Source: Davidsoniella eucalypti (Eukaryota; Ascomycota; Sordariomycetes; Microascales; Ceratocystidaceae). Taken from it: a stretch of DNA of 64,000 nucleotides. The stretch is taken from the NCBI GenBank assembly GCA_004009845.1, contig RMBW01000059.1, positions 1 through 64,000 of the forward strand, read 5' to 3'. Below the pieces are notes generated by a model. It saw only the letters and a program-made list of their open reading frames with translations. It made no database searches and was not told the DNA's origin. Made by a program: the position numbers and the translations under genes. The stretch's first letter is position 1, and each line of letters begins with the position of its first letter. This document shows positions 24,122 to 36,212 of this stretch, piece after piece.

Positions 24122-25309
24122 GAGTGAGATAGACTCTAGAGAAATCAAATCAAGGTTTCCATAAAGCACCGGGCAAGGAACCTTTAAAGAATACTCAGAC
24201 AGCGTCAGGTCATGGGTAGCAATAGAAATAGGAGCTATAGTTGATCAGATGTCACTTTCTTGGGCACTGCAACAGAGCCCAAATTTCGGGTACCCAAGTG
24301 AGCAGTTCCCGTATAGTTATAGAAATTGGTCTGATGTGAGCGTGTGATCAGCTGTTGAACGGGTGTTGATAGCTAGAGTACCTAATATATGTCAATACAT
24401 TACAAATTGTTGACATTCCTCTTTTAGTTGAGGAGCCATCGTATGATAGGGTTAATATAGAATATATCATATTAGGGTTGTAAATACCGAGGCCTAACAT
24501 CCAACATCAACATATCGTGAATGAAAAGAAGTTGGAATGAATAGCTGAATGATAGAAAGCTAACAAGAAAAATAAATATGAGCATATAACTATTACCAAT
24601 CAAGTCATGAAAGACTTGTTAATGGTTGGTTAATCCAGCTGATACCATATATAGTAAATCAGCCCAACCGCGAGTAGATGCCAATATTGATCGCCACTAC
24701 TAAAGTCTAGACGCACTATGGCCATCAAGACAATACCAAACATTCATACTATCTAGCTGTGAGTAGCCTAAGTTCTGTATCCATATAGAATAGCCGTATC
24801 GTATCTTAGTTACCGTAATGCGTAGTAATGAGTTGAGGTGAGCATCTGCACAAACTCGTGCCATATTTGATATCATATTCGACTAAACGGGAACTTAAGC
24901 CCACATACCACCTGATGCTATAGACACATTCGTGAGCAAAAGCATCTTGGGGCTTGATCTCAGATAATGATTACTACTTATCTCCCCGGTGCTTTAAATG
25001 CTACGGAAGGGTAGATATCGCTACTATCTTTGTCTTACTACGGTTCTATCAAGAGCTACTTGCTATTAGCAGCTTCATACTATAAACGATAACTACTGTT
25101 ATTGACAATGCTAGCTGGAGCGGGTTGAGGCCTTGAAATTTTGACATAAATAGCTACATACGTAGGGCTGTGATATCATAGAATATAGAAGCATACACTA
25201 CGTGTCTGAAACAATATGTACTTGATTTTGTGAACATGTACTCATGTAGCCGCTATACTCAACATACAGATACAATAGTCGCAAGTTTACTATGAGATGC
25301 CCGAAACTA

Positions 25310-25337
25310 ATTTGTTAGATAGTATTTGTTAGATAGT
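25310..25337 (+). repeat. Tandem repeat, 2 x 14 bp
   Basis: Two perfect copies of ATTTGTTAGATAGT in tandem. Recent slippage or a local duplication; no gene nearby. Confidence 0.85.
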
Positions 25338-26586
25338 TGTCTCACCATAGACTCTATATCGGCTGTGTACAACACTAATGGCTTGCATGACCCAACCTAA
25401 CCCAGAGCAGTCTGTATTCTAGCCAACCCTGAAATGCAGCATCAGCCCATTAATTGCAGATATTGTGGGATGGAGACCATTGCAAGCCCTTTGTTCCCTA
25501 CTCTCCATATATCACATCCACAAGCCCTAATTCAGTGATATTCGGCATGCTTGCTAGAGCCGCACTTGCTGCATTTTGATGCCAGCAGGATTGCTACATG
25601 AACAGCAGAGTCTTTCCTCGTCTAAGTCGGAAACATGCCCTCATTTATCCGCATGACTTCTATACAATGCAACATCTGAGCGTAGCTTCTTGTGTGATTA
25701 TAGCCGTATAATAAAGGGGGTTTCCTTTCTTCTCTGCGTGTCTGTTTTTCGAGGTGAGACAGAAGACATAGTCCATGTTTATTATCTTCATTTCTCGAAC
25801 AGGCAAAGCCCTCGATAATATTACAATTGTTTGTTCTCGCTTCAATGCCGTAGCTAGTTTGCTTGCCAGCTCATTCTCAGGCCTGTCCGGACTCTATCCC
25901 ACGAAGAGCTCCACCAAGTCACCCAGAATCCATATCAAGCGAAACAAACTCGACGATCTAGGCCTTCGATTACAATGTCTACGGTCCCACACGGCTAGCC
26001 GTCTTGTACTGGTTTCTGCTTCTGTTTCTTTTTCTTCCATCAAGGTAGCACTCTTCCGCTGTTTGTTCGCAGGCGGTTCTGGTATCATCATACGTAGCGT
26101 TAGGGCAGTGGGAGTGAGAACTGATCAGTCCTACAACCTTGGGTTGGGCTGGGCCTGACTTGGGCAAACAGACTAGCGGAAGTGACGATGTTGGTAGTCA
26201 GAGAGAAGCTTCTATATCCTGGGCAGATGTAACCATGAAGACCTCGTTGACTAATAAGGTATTAGTCATTGTGGTTCCACCATATCCTCCAAAGTAGTGT
26301 AAACAAATGATACTATACTATAAACTGTTCCCTTTATATCACCTTTGGAATACAGATGATGCGCTGTAAAAGCCACACACAAACATACGCCCTTACAGAG
26401 AGATGATCGAGATATTGCCTGTGTAAGAGGCTAACGGGCCAAGAAGACTTTGCGCCGTCTGCTCCGTCTTTGTGGGCCATGTCTGACATTGGCTAATATT
26501 GTCTGGCGACTAAGATCCCCCTTCTTCGACTATTCAACATCCTGTTTGGCTCTATAACGGCTAGCAAAGAGTGTTGTTATTGATCT

Positions 26587-26949
26587 CTAGGATGGAACAT
26601 CCACCTTTACTGAAACTGGCCGCTGAGACGGCGACTCGGAAGCAGCGGTGAGTGAGGGTTGATTTCCGATTTCGTCTATTCCCGTGATAACTTGAAGTGC
26701 CAGCTCTCGATGGGGTGTGACTATCGCTTCCCGGGCTGCACGTGCCCGAGTTATAGAATCATAGAGACTGGCGATATATATCGAAGAGACTAGACATAGT
26801 ATGGTATGTGAAGATATATTCTCACTATCTAGTCTTCCACTATCAAAGACCAAAGAGCCAGCAGGGCAGCGTACTGATAGACCTGAGACGATCGTTGGTT
26901 CGCCACTTGCTCGTTTCTTATAGGGAAGCTTAGGATCCAGAGCCTTCAT
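26587..26949 (-). CDS. Doubtful 120-codon open frame, unknown
   Basis: It has a true ATG start and TAG stop and no opposing long frame. The product has no signal peptide or transmembrane segment. The stretch REAIVTPHRELALQVI resembles the PTRELALQ motif (Ia) of DEAD-box helicases, but the Walker A and DEAD motifs are absent and nothing around supplies them. Codon use is mixed and unlike the recognised genes. It is most likely a chance frame; a decayed helicase fragment is the less likely alternative. Confidence 0.15.
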   Translation of the reverse strand: MKALDPKLPYKKRASGEPTIVSGLSVRCPAGSLVFDSGRLDSENISSHTILCLVSSIYIASLYDSITRARAAREAIVTPHRELALQVITGIDEIGNQPSLTAASESPSQRPVSVKVDVPS

Positions 26950-28900
26950 CTGTAGTCCATGTCCACTTGGCTACATCTAGCCGTCTTCTTCTGCGGGCTC
27001 CTTCAACCAAAACCTCGATAGACACACAGAACGAAGCAGGCAGGGAGATAAAACTTTTCTTCCTTTTCTTTGATAAAAAATCCTAAAGAAGCTTCACTTG
27101 CTTATTCCTACACTTTGCCTACATTACCAAGCATCGACGGACTGCCCTCTATGCACCCCCTCCCATTCATTTGCTAAGAGGTCTGCCCCCGAGACGGTGA
27201 AACCAACAGATTTTTCAATCTGATAGAAAACTCTTCTTTGCTGCTGCTACTCTTGGGCCAGAAAATCTGGTCCAACACAAGGTTAAGAGGGATGGGTCTA
27301 ATGCGTCCATCGAAGGTCCCCATCTGGCGGTGAAGGCTTGAATCCCTGTATAAGTTTTTTTCTTCTTTTCTTTTGTGCTGCAACACATATAATCGTTACA
27401 TTTGCTCTCGATGGCTCCAGCGTAGAAGTCGCTGAAAATCTCTTTTCGGGGTTGCCAGTATTGTCCCGACATTACCGTTTCTCTCTACGGAGGTCGAAGA
27501 TGCACGCCCGTCCACTCACACGGCTCCGGCGCCGATGCAACGACGTCATGATGTGGTAGGGCATTCCAGTCTCGCCTCTTCTGCCCTGCCCACTGAAGCG
27601 CCAGTAGGAGAAAGAAGGTGATTGGTGCCGTACTAGTCGTCCAGTTCGACAGGCGTTATATCCAACTGCCATGAGACGTCTCACTCGCAGCAAAGTGTGA
27701 CTATTTCCGCATATTTGCCAGCACGCATGTCTTTGATGATACATCGACATCCCATGCGAGTCTAATAAGCCACAGCACCACGTAACACGGACTGTTGCGT
27801 GTGTTATCCGGTGTGGACACTATGCCACGCCAGTCTTTCATAGTTGGGATATCGACACCTCGGCGCTCTACGAGGCCAAACCTTCTCGTCGACATTGCTG
27901 TTCCTTGTACTACGCTCTGCAACCCTGTTGTGAAATATATACATATAATACTATGCAAAAAGCAAGGCCAATCACAATGCCACAGAGATGCAGGCACATA
28001 GTCGCTACAGTGGGAGCTCAAAGCTGCCTGCTGTTTTCTTGGAGTCCTCTAGGAGTCGTAGTTCACTGCTGGCCTCTTTTTATCGATTCACGGTATGCTC
28101 TACTTCGTGTGCATAGATCCTGTAATGGATGAACAACTCAGCGGACAAGCTCTTTTCCACAGATTGTGCATCTATCTGGCACTGTGTTAACGAATTAGGG
28201 TTAATCTGGTCGTCGAATCGGCCGTTCGATATCGGTCGCTTAGGTTGGTCAATGCAAGTGAGATTGGCAAGTATTGCTTTATGTGTGTTCGTGATTCGTC
28301 GAATCTTCCAATAGTTCGTTGACACGAAAGGAGCCGGAAAAGTATTCCCATGTAAAAAGATGGGAAAAAAACCTTGTGCATGCCCAAACCCTCCCCCTCT
28401 CTATGCATTGGGCAGAAATCTCGCGATAGCCGCAAGCTGGGCTGCCAACATTTTAAGGCAAAGTATTTGAGATTCTAAGATCAAGGCCTCAAGGGTCGTT
28501 CTTTCAAGTGCCTCTTTTCTTGGAAACCTCGAGCAAATTTTGGAATATTCATAAAAAGAGATTGGAATACCAGGTGTGTAAGCCAAGCAGATCCAAGTAC
28601 ATATGCATGTTGGAGCAGTCATGTAAGTCTTGTTTGTTTTCTCTTCGGGCTGTTTCGTGCTGTAGCCACCAAAGACTTATGAGCATGGCGTCTACAGTCA
28701 AGTAGAGGCTGTAGACCGGTGTTTGCCCATCATAGACTTGATGGATAACGGGAAGAGTGTGCCCTGTCCTTCGCCTTCCAGCATCCCATCCAGTGTCTGT
28801 GTGGTTGTCTTTGTCGCTAGCTGGGGCTAAAACAGCAAAACCAAATATTTGGGAGGGTATCATTGATGTGAAACCAGTTGTTGCCGTTTACCTTTGATTT

Positions 28901-31900
28901 GATTTGATTATATTTAACGTCTACCTAAATCACTAAGATCATACGACGCCGACCACCTATAACTACATATAACAATGGCCTCTTCTTTCTTCAGATTTCC
29001 ACGGAGTCCGAATAAACGACCCAAGTACGCACTTCAGATGCCCGGGGTTCGATCACTGGCACGGTCCTGCCAACAGCGCAACTATACAGTTTTTCCAGTG
29101 GTAACGGCCACTAGCAACCCCCGAAGCCAATATGCACATAGTGTACTGCTGCTTGGTATCGGCTGTAAGGGTCTTTTAGTGGACGGCCAACGTCATAGTG
29201 CTGAAGAGCACTGATCAGATCGCTGCCAACGCTGCTTCTGCCCTATACAAAGCACCAACGTGTCGGTCTAAAGTTAGTTGACAGGCATCCCGTACTTGAC
29301 GGTTGGTATGGTTATTCATGATAGGTAGTGCCCGACGAAAGAAAGGGCTATAATATGCCTAGGTAATATTGCGACCCTGCAAATCGAGCAGGAAGAAGCT
29401 ACTACACCTTATGGAAAAGACGGGGGATCCTGACCAAGTACGGAATACACGGTTTTTGGTGTATTTTTCTCGAGAAACTCTAACAAGACTCGCTATGTTC
29501 TTTGTTGAGTTGCGTAGGGTTTTGCATTTCTGGGACACAGCGCTGTCAAAGGTCCTGACGATCAGCCAACAAAGCTTCATTCCTCCTCGGCCAGGTCCTC
29601 TGCCTACCTTCTGATATTCCTTCCTTTTTCCTGCCTTGTTTCTTGCTCCAGCGGCCCTCTGGCGGTGAAGAACCCAGGGAAAAGAAGAATAAAAGCAAGT
29701 ATAAATAGCGGCAACCCAGTAGCACTTGGCCTGCCAGCTCGCCTAGAATGCAGAACTTCGTCACCGACTGAGCTGTCACCGAACAGCTCTAGCAATGAGG
29801 CGTAGAGTCCACGCAAACCGCACTTCCAAGCCATCGTCGCCTCGGTCTGGCACTTGTTGGGTGTTGATCGGTCGATGCTGGTCCTGAGTTGTCGTTGTCA
29901 CCGGTGATGTGATACAGCTATTGACATATGGGACGGTCAGTCCTTGTAACGATTATCTCGGCTATATCGACAGACTCGGGCCAAGCACTGTTTGTTCCGT
30001 TTATCACTGTCATACTCGGGGTGTACTGCTAGGTCACAGCAACAGATCATTGCTTTGCGACCATCTCCCACGCAAAGTTTCATGTTGGCCATGGGCGTTG
30101 GATCGTGAGCTGCGAGATCCGTGGTCAAGTCGCCTATGGGTTGCTCTCGATTCGCCGGCTTGGTGGACCAAGCGATGACCCGTCCATAACCTAAATATGG
30201 CTAACCTGCAATGATGTTAGTCTTGTCGTTGTTTGTGGTGCAGTTTAGGCAAGCGAAGACAAGAAAAAGCAAAGGTATTGTAGCATCTACATACCAATAC
30301 AGCCAGCATAGCATAGTTGGTGCGTGCGTTCCATGGAATTACCGCATGGACTCAACCTTTTTGTCTTCTTGGGAAAGCTCGATATGTTCCTGCATGTCGT
30401 ACTATACCTCTGTAGCTATAGCTAGCTACATATGTGATGTATGTACTTTGTCTACCACTGCTACTTTGTTCCTAGCGCATGGCTAGCATGCCGCTCTTCG
30501 GCCTCAGGTATACATTATACAACTGTACGAGTATGTTTCTTCTTCTTCTTTTATTTTTCGATACATCACCAGCATCTTGTCTGTCCGCGGCTTCACGGGT
30601 CGGCAGCACGCGTAGAAAGTTGAAGCCTCGAATTTGCCAAACTGTCGAATTCGTCTAGGACTGCTACTTCGAATGGTAGTATTCAACCAAGTCGGCAGGA
30701 ACACCCCTTCTATTCTTGCAGTCTTTGCCAGAGTGGTCAGGCCTCTATCTAGCCACGGTGGAAGGCTTCCTTTGCATTACTACCATCACCACCCCCATAT
30801 ATACATCTGAGAAGCCTCTCTTTTGTGATAGGAATGGAAATTAAAACATCCCGCATCTGTTTATGCTGTCAGAACACGGATCTTGGAGACCTGCTCCTTT
30901 CCTCTCCCCGAAGGACATCCTCACGCAGCCAAGATGTTCTGAGGGACACGTAGACATCACAACCCCCCAAAAAGAGGAAACGATATGGCTTACCATCACA
31001 AAATAGCTGACATGCGCGGTCACCTCGTTTGTCAACCCGTAGGCCATGTTGACAATATTGAAAGAACGCGGAATGGAAGCCAGAGACTCGAGAGAGATGG
31101 AGGCAAGGAAAGCCCAATGCAACTGACTGGTCCTCAGATACTTCTAGCTGAGTCGCCCAAGCAGTGAAGTGGTCAGGCTTTACCTGTAGGCTACTCAGAA
31201 TAGGGAGAGAACAACGAGAAAGAGGGAACTACGGATGTACAAGGGGTCGGCCGGTACCGCAAGCCGGTTCCTCACGCTGCAGGGTAATATATATACTGTA
31301 TACAAACAGCATATGTATTGTCACGACGTAGAAAACCAAGCCCATCATACCACCGTTTGCAATATTGACAATGTCCTATAACGACCTGTTGATGAGCAAT
31401 AACATGCTGTTGGAATTCCATGTTAGTTATCAAGGAGATTGAAGGTCGTTGTATTTGACATTCAGGAAGTAGACAGTCTCATCTTCGTATTCATATATAT
31501 AAAAGATGTCTGAAAGTACCATAACTATATCATACACATATATGTTGTTGGTATGGGCACTGTACAAGTGTAGTTATATGTACGCTCTATTCGCCAAGTG
31601 GAGGAAAACCTAAAGGAATATCTACCATGATATGAGCGTCGGCAGGATAAGTGCACATATGCAGATATCAAAGCCATCTTGTTATGATTCGTCCTACCAG
31701 TATGTAGGCGTTTGCTCTGCATTATAGGATCAGCTACGTTGAATAAGCTAAAGAAGAAGTCCAAGTTGCTGTGTTGTCGTCGTGGCCTGCTCAAGATAAG
31801 GAAATCAGAGACCACGTATATTGTATTTCGAGGCCCATTAAACGTCTTCATCTTTTAGTATTCTACAACAACATTAATAGTTTTTGTGTCAAGTATTCAT

Positions 31901-34900
31901 GTCACCAAAGTCAAAGTCCAAAGGGCTCATACAAACACTTCAAGGGTTAGTATCCGGCAGGGTTACTGCCAAACCGCATAGTGATGCTAAATTTCAATCG
32001 AGCCAGGCGGGCCTCAAACCGATATAACCAATCCGAGACATTCTGTGCAAAAGATATCGTTTAAATAGTGATTGTTGGTAAGCATGGACGGAGGTGTGGG
32101 TTTCCTTATTTGGGATCATCCAGTGCAATGTACAGATATTCCATGATAGCATCACATGTAACAATGGGCCAGCGCACATTGTCAGCGATAGGGACCTTCT
32201 TTCGAGAGAGAGAGAAAGAGAGAGAGATGTCCCATGATACAGCTACTAGGGGGAGGGATCCGTGTGAAAGTGTCCCGTTTGATGTAGTATCGGCACCAAA
32301 AACCGAAGAGGTAGGACGGTGTGATGAGAAATTGATTGGAGGACATGGAGTCAGTTTTTGAAAATTGAGATTCGGGCTGAAAGCGAGTTGTGATCGGCAG
32401 GAAGGCTTTTTGCTCTCCCTTTCACTGTTATTCTTTCCTATCATATAGTATAATCTCGACTGTCTGTCTGGGCATATATAAAGTGGCATGTTTGTCGCTG
32501 CAGTGTAGCTTCGCTTTTCTCGCTTGGTCTCAATATAACATGCTATTTTCGCTGAGAATCAGCTCTTGAAACTGTGGTATATCCTGGGCGAGCTTGCACA
32601 GAGGAAGTTAGAGATTGTCTATAGATGTGTATATGTCAAGTGTATGCACGGCTGACATTGTGAAGAAGAAAGAGGGCCAGAAACACAATAAAATCTACCT
32701 TCTACGCTGTAGATATGTATCATCTAGCAGTTATGGCCCATATCAACATGCCACATACCCCTTATAACCATATAGACAAGCTAAACTGAGTCTCCAGCGA
32801 GCGGTTGATGCAAATACGTATCTATTGTACTTTCGAAACTTGTGTCTAAGACCCAACCAATGTAAAAGTATTTGGACCTGTCCATGAGACGGCAGTCTAG
32901 ACCGGAGACCATGTGATACACATGTGTAGATAGTCATAGAGATCATGCAAAGAAAACATGCTCTATAAGTTTCAAACGACATATGTTTCTAGCCTTGCAG
33001 AGTACAAATGGCTTTAAGAGCTATGCTAATAGATATGTGAGTTTGCAGATCACACGGCAAATCAGCATGGTTTCCAGAAAGAATACGCGCTGTCAGACAA
33101 GGTGAGTTGTAAGAACATTGTGTATTTTCAAGGGCTCGTCGAGGAGACTCACGCTGTAATCATGGCTTCACTGCCAGAAGCCAAGACGACCTCTTGTCAA
33201 AGAGACGAAATTATCTAGAAACTTCAAGTTAGAATATCTACTGTGAGCAGACTAGTTTCTTGGGCTCCAAAGGCCATCCGGACAGGTTAGGTGTTAGCAC
33301 TATATAAGCCTTGGTACTATTGGTAAACCACTTGTGTACTGTGATAAATCGAAACGTAATGTCTCACTGCAAACTTACATACATGATATGGACTAACCGG
33401 GGCAAAAGAAAGCCTAGTTTCGGGATAGACCCTCCCCCTGCTAGTGAAAAGAATAGATGTCGCAGCACTACAGCAGTCACAAATAGACTAGTGAAAACAA
33501 GAGCAAAACAGTAGCTAGCAGTCACAACCTTGATTTACTTGACCCGGATCTTTGGGCCAAACTCTAGCTACTAAATTTACTAAACTGATCACACGAGGGC
33601 TGCTATATGTTGGTGACAGGGGAAACCCTCTTGCCCGTATTTGTAGCACACCGCTTGTTGAATCTGTATAAGAGAGAGATGGTCATCATGTTTGTACAAG
33701 TTCTAATGCAGATCGTATGTATGCTGTCTATCTGTACAGAGGTAATGGTCTAATGAGCTTGCTAGTTCTATGTTGATGGGCCACATCCGACAACGGACAC
33801 ATTAGCTATATATATCTGTACAGCCATATTTGATATAGTTATACATCGATATATGCATGAGAGCCATACCAAGAGAATTGTCCCAGGGATGGAATACAGC
33901 TAACGATGATCTTCGGCACATGATGTATGATCTATATGTAAGTACAGATAGAGAGTTCAAGATAAGAAGCAAGCACCGTGTCGTCGAAAAGTGAGGCTTC
34001 AGCACGCCAACGATTACTTACGTCCATCCTATCCTGCAGCAGCTTGCCTTGGTGGCACCATACAATAGACGTTGCATGTCTGCATCGTGACTAAGAGCTA
34101 TGGAATCATTTCTCTTGGTTATCAAACAAATCCGTGCCAGCATGTCGACAGGGATCAGTATATAGCAGGGTATTCAGGCCCTAGGAGCCACAAGTCATAG
34201 TGTCTAATCTGTAACAGCGCTGTATTAATATGGTGACACGGGTGTGGTCAGACTGTAGATTGGGCCAAAGAGCAATATATAGAGGGTTCGTCACTACACA
34301 TTTGTACTATAATTCCATGTAGAATATATGGCTGTTGGTAAAGGTTTGTGTATATCTTGGCCGTGGTATCCATGAGTGCGATGCTAAATTATATCAGTAT
34401 CACGATGATAGACAAATACTCGGTGAGCGTTGGGCATGAAGCGTATCTTGAGGTAATCCAGGTCTAGTTTGGCGCCTTCCCACGATCCGACAAATAGTAG
34501 AGCTGATATGGCTTTTTGCTTTAGATTGGTCAGCTAGTGATCCTCAAAAGAAAGAAAGAGAAGAAGAAAAAAAAAGGACACCCATTTATGAGTTCATACG
34601 CCCCCCTCCATTCCCAATACCTTCTTTTTTTTTTACTCGGGGAGACACCGGATTTGAGAGAAGAGAAAATACGGTAGATCAGTAGATATCCCGGAATTAG
34701 CAGTTCTCGCGGTAGTTGTCTATGTGCATGTATATTTCGTTTTGATAAGAACCAACTAGAAAGGTTTTCTCAAGTTTTCAAGCCACAACAATCATGAGCT
34801 CTACTATATGCTTACCGGGAGCTGTGTTTCTCTGTTCTTGCCCCTAAACCCGTTGTACATCTTCATCATGCATAAATCGTCCAACTCGAAAGCAGGCAAT

Positions 34901-36180
34901 GGCGTTGTCATGGGATCAATACTCATCCATCCAGATAGAACTACCACCAGAACAAGCCATGATACAGGCTGCTAGGAGCTAGGTCTTCCAAGCTCCGCAT
35001 GAACACTTACTTCCCTTCGCCTCGAGCCACTCGTTACTGCGGAGCATTATGTGGCTTGCTCGTTGTAGAAAGAGGGGAGAAGAGAAGGGGACCGAAAGAG
35101 AGGCAGTGGGTAGCATGTTCTCTTCCTCTTTTATATATGTCAGGAGGTCCTTCAGTCGAGGTTCGTATCTTGTGCTGCATCTATCATGACGTATAGCACG
35201 TATCAAGATAACCTAGACTTCCCGTTCTTCTTCGTTTCTTTCGTCGTAGATACTCGGCATATACAAACATTGTCGACCGGCCATGGCCAACGTTGGCACC
35301 CCTCCACCTGGGTCGTGTTTCTAGCTCTTTTCTGTTTAAATCCAAATACCATCTGTGCCGTGTCAGCTTTGACGCTAGCCAGCATGGCAAAGCATAAAAA
35401 GACTGCATCCGATGCATGCACGTACAAGCCTACATGTATGTATAAGTATACTAGCAGCAGGAAGTCCGGTCCGTTTTCCCCCGCCATAGTACTGTGAGTA
35501 AGAAATTAGGCGCTGTTTCTACCATCTGTAAGTACAGTAGCAGCTCTACACCGTCTAATATACTATGCTTCTGTACTTCAAAAATCAAATTTCCTAGTAT
35601 AACCCAACTATCCAGCTTTATCGTCGGTAGACAGCTGGTTAATTTAATTTATACATTTCAGGAAACATTATGTATACCTTGAATTTTACACTGTATAGTA
35701 TTATATACATACATACATTTAAACAAACTATTTCTTCCCATTGCGAGTAGTTATCAAGTAGTATTCTTTTTCAATACCCATCAGATTAGCAAATTAAGTG
35801 CTCTTTATACCGATCCGCAACTTCACAGTTAAAGAACAGAGTACAGGATAGTGAGCACATAAAGTATCCTTACACGACTTGTGATGACTGCATGTTGGTG
35901 TTAGTAACGTGACTATCCAGAACCAATATTTCCGGTTTTATTTTTATTCCTCATATGAGCTTATGTCCGCCACACCTAAGCCCACGAACTCTTCGCATAG
36001 CAGATATAGTATGGCTGAATCATGGCGCTTACCATATGTTTTCCAACCAATGAGGCTTCAACACAGCACAATAGAATTCCTCCGCGGAAACATATCATAA
36101 TAGGTCCAAGGTAGGGCTTATGTACTGTGTTATATGTATAGTGAAGTGGTTTGTACTAAGAATGCACAGCATCAAACTAG
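28901..36180. other. Gene desert, part 5
   Basis: No gene can be supported apart from the doubtful frame at 28975-29214. The first 2 kb is GC-richer than the rest. A GAGA/GAAA run lies at about 32203-32230. A TACATGTA palindrome lies at 35431-35438. Frames up to 127 aa (32106-32489 minus) show no motif. Confidence 0.45.
28975..29214 (+). CDS. Doubtful 79-codon open frame with good start context
   Basis: The start context AACAATGGCC is close to the ideal fungal one. The first about 60 residues are rich in Arg/Ser (16 R/K) and nearly free of acidic residues, as in mitochondrial presequences (MASSFFRFPRSPNKRP). No domain is recognised, no intron extends it convincingly, and length alone is compatible with chance. 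Confidence 0.15.
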   Translation: MASSFFRFPRSPNKRPKYALQMPGVRSLARSCQQRNYTVFPVVTATSNPRSQYAHSVLLLGIGCKGLLVDGQRHSAEEH

Positions 36181-36188
36181 CTGGCCCA

Positions 36189-36212
36189 GCATCTCGAAGC
36201 CTGCCGAGATGC
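36189..36212. repeat. Perfect 8-bp inverted repeat
   Basis: Arms GCATCTCG and CGAGATGC around an 8-nt loop. Could be an RNA hairpin or a dyad binding site; no adjacent gene. Confidence 0.45.

Larger units (their letters stand above)
24122..28900. other. Gene desert, part 4
   Basis: No gene can be supported. AT-rich from 24.1 to 25.7 kb, then mixed. A perfect 2 x 14 bp tandem repeat lies at 25310-25337. An ATG-initiated 120-codon frame at 26587-26949 (minus) is listed separately as doubtful. Other frames (for example 25775-26158 plus, 27701-28021 minus) overlap frames on the opposite strand and carry no motif. Confidence 0.45.

Noticed and set aside
32106..32489. 127-codon minus-strand frame
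   Set aside because: No motif, spans a GAGA simple repeat, and overlaps a 97-codon plus frame.
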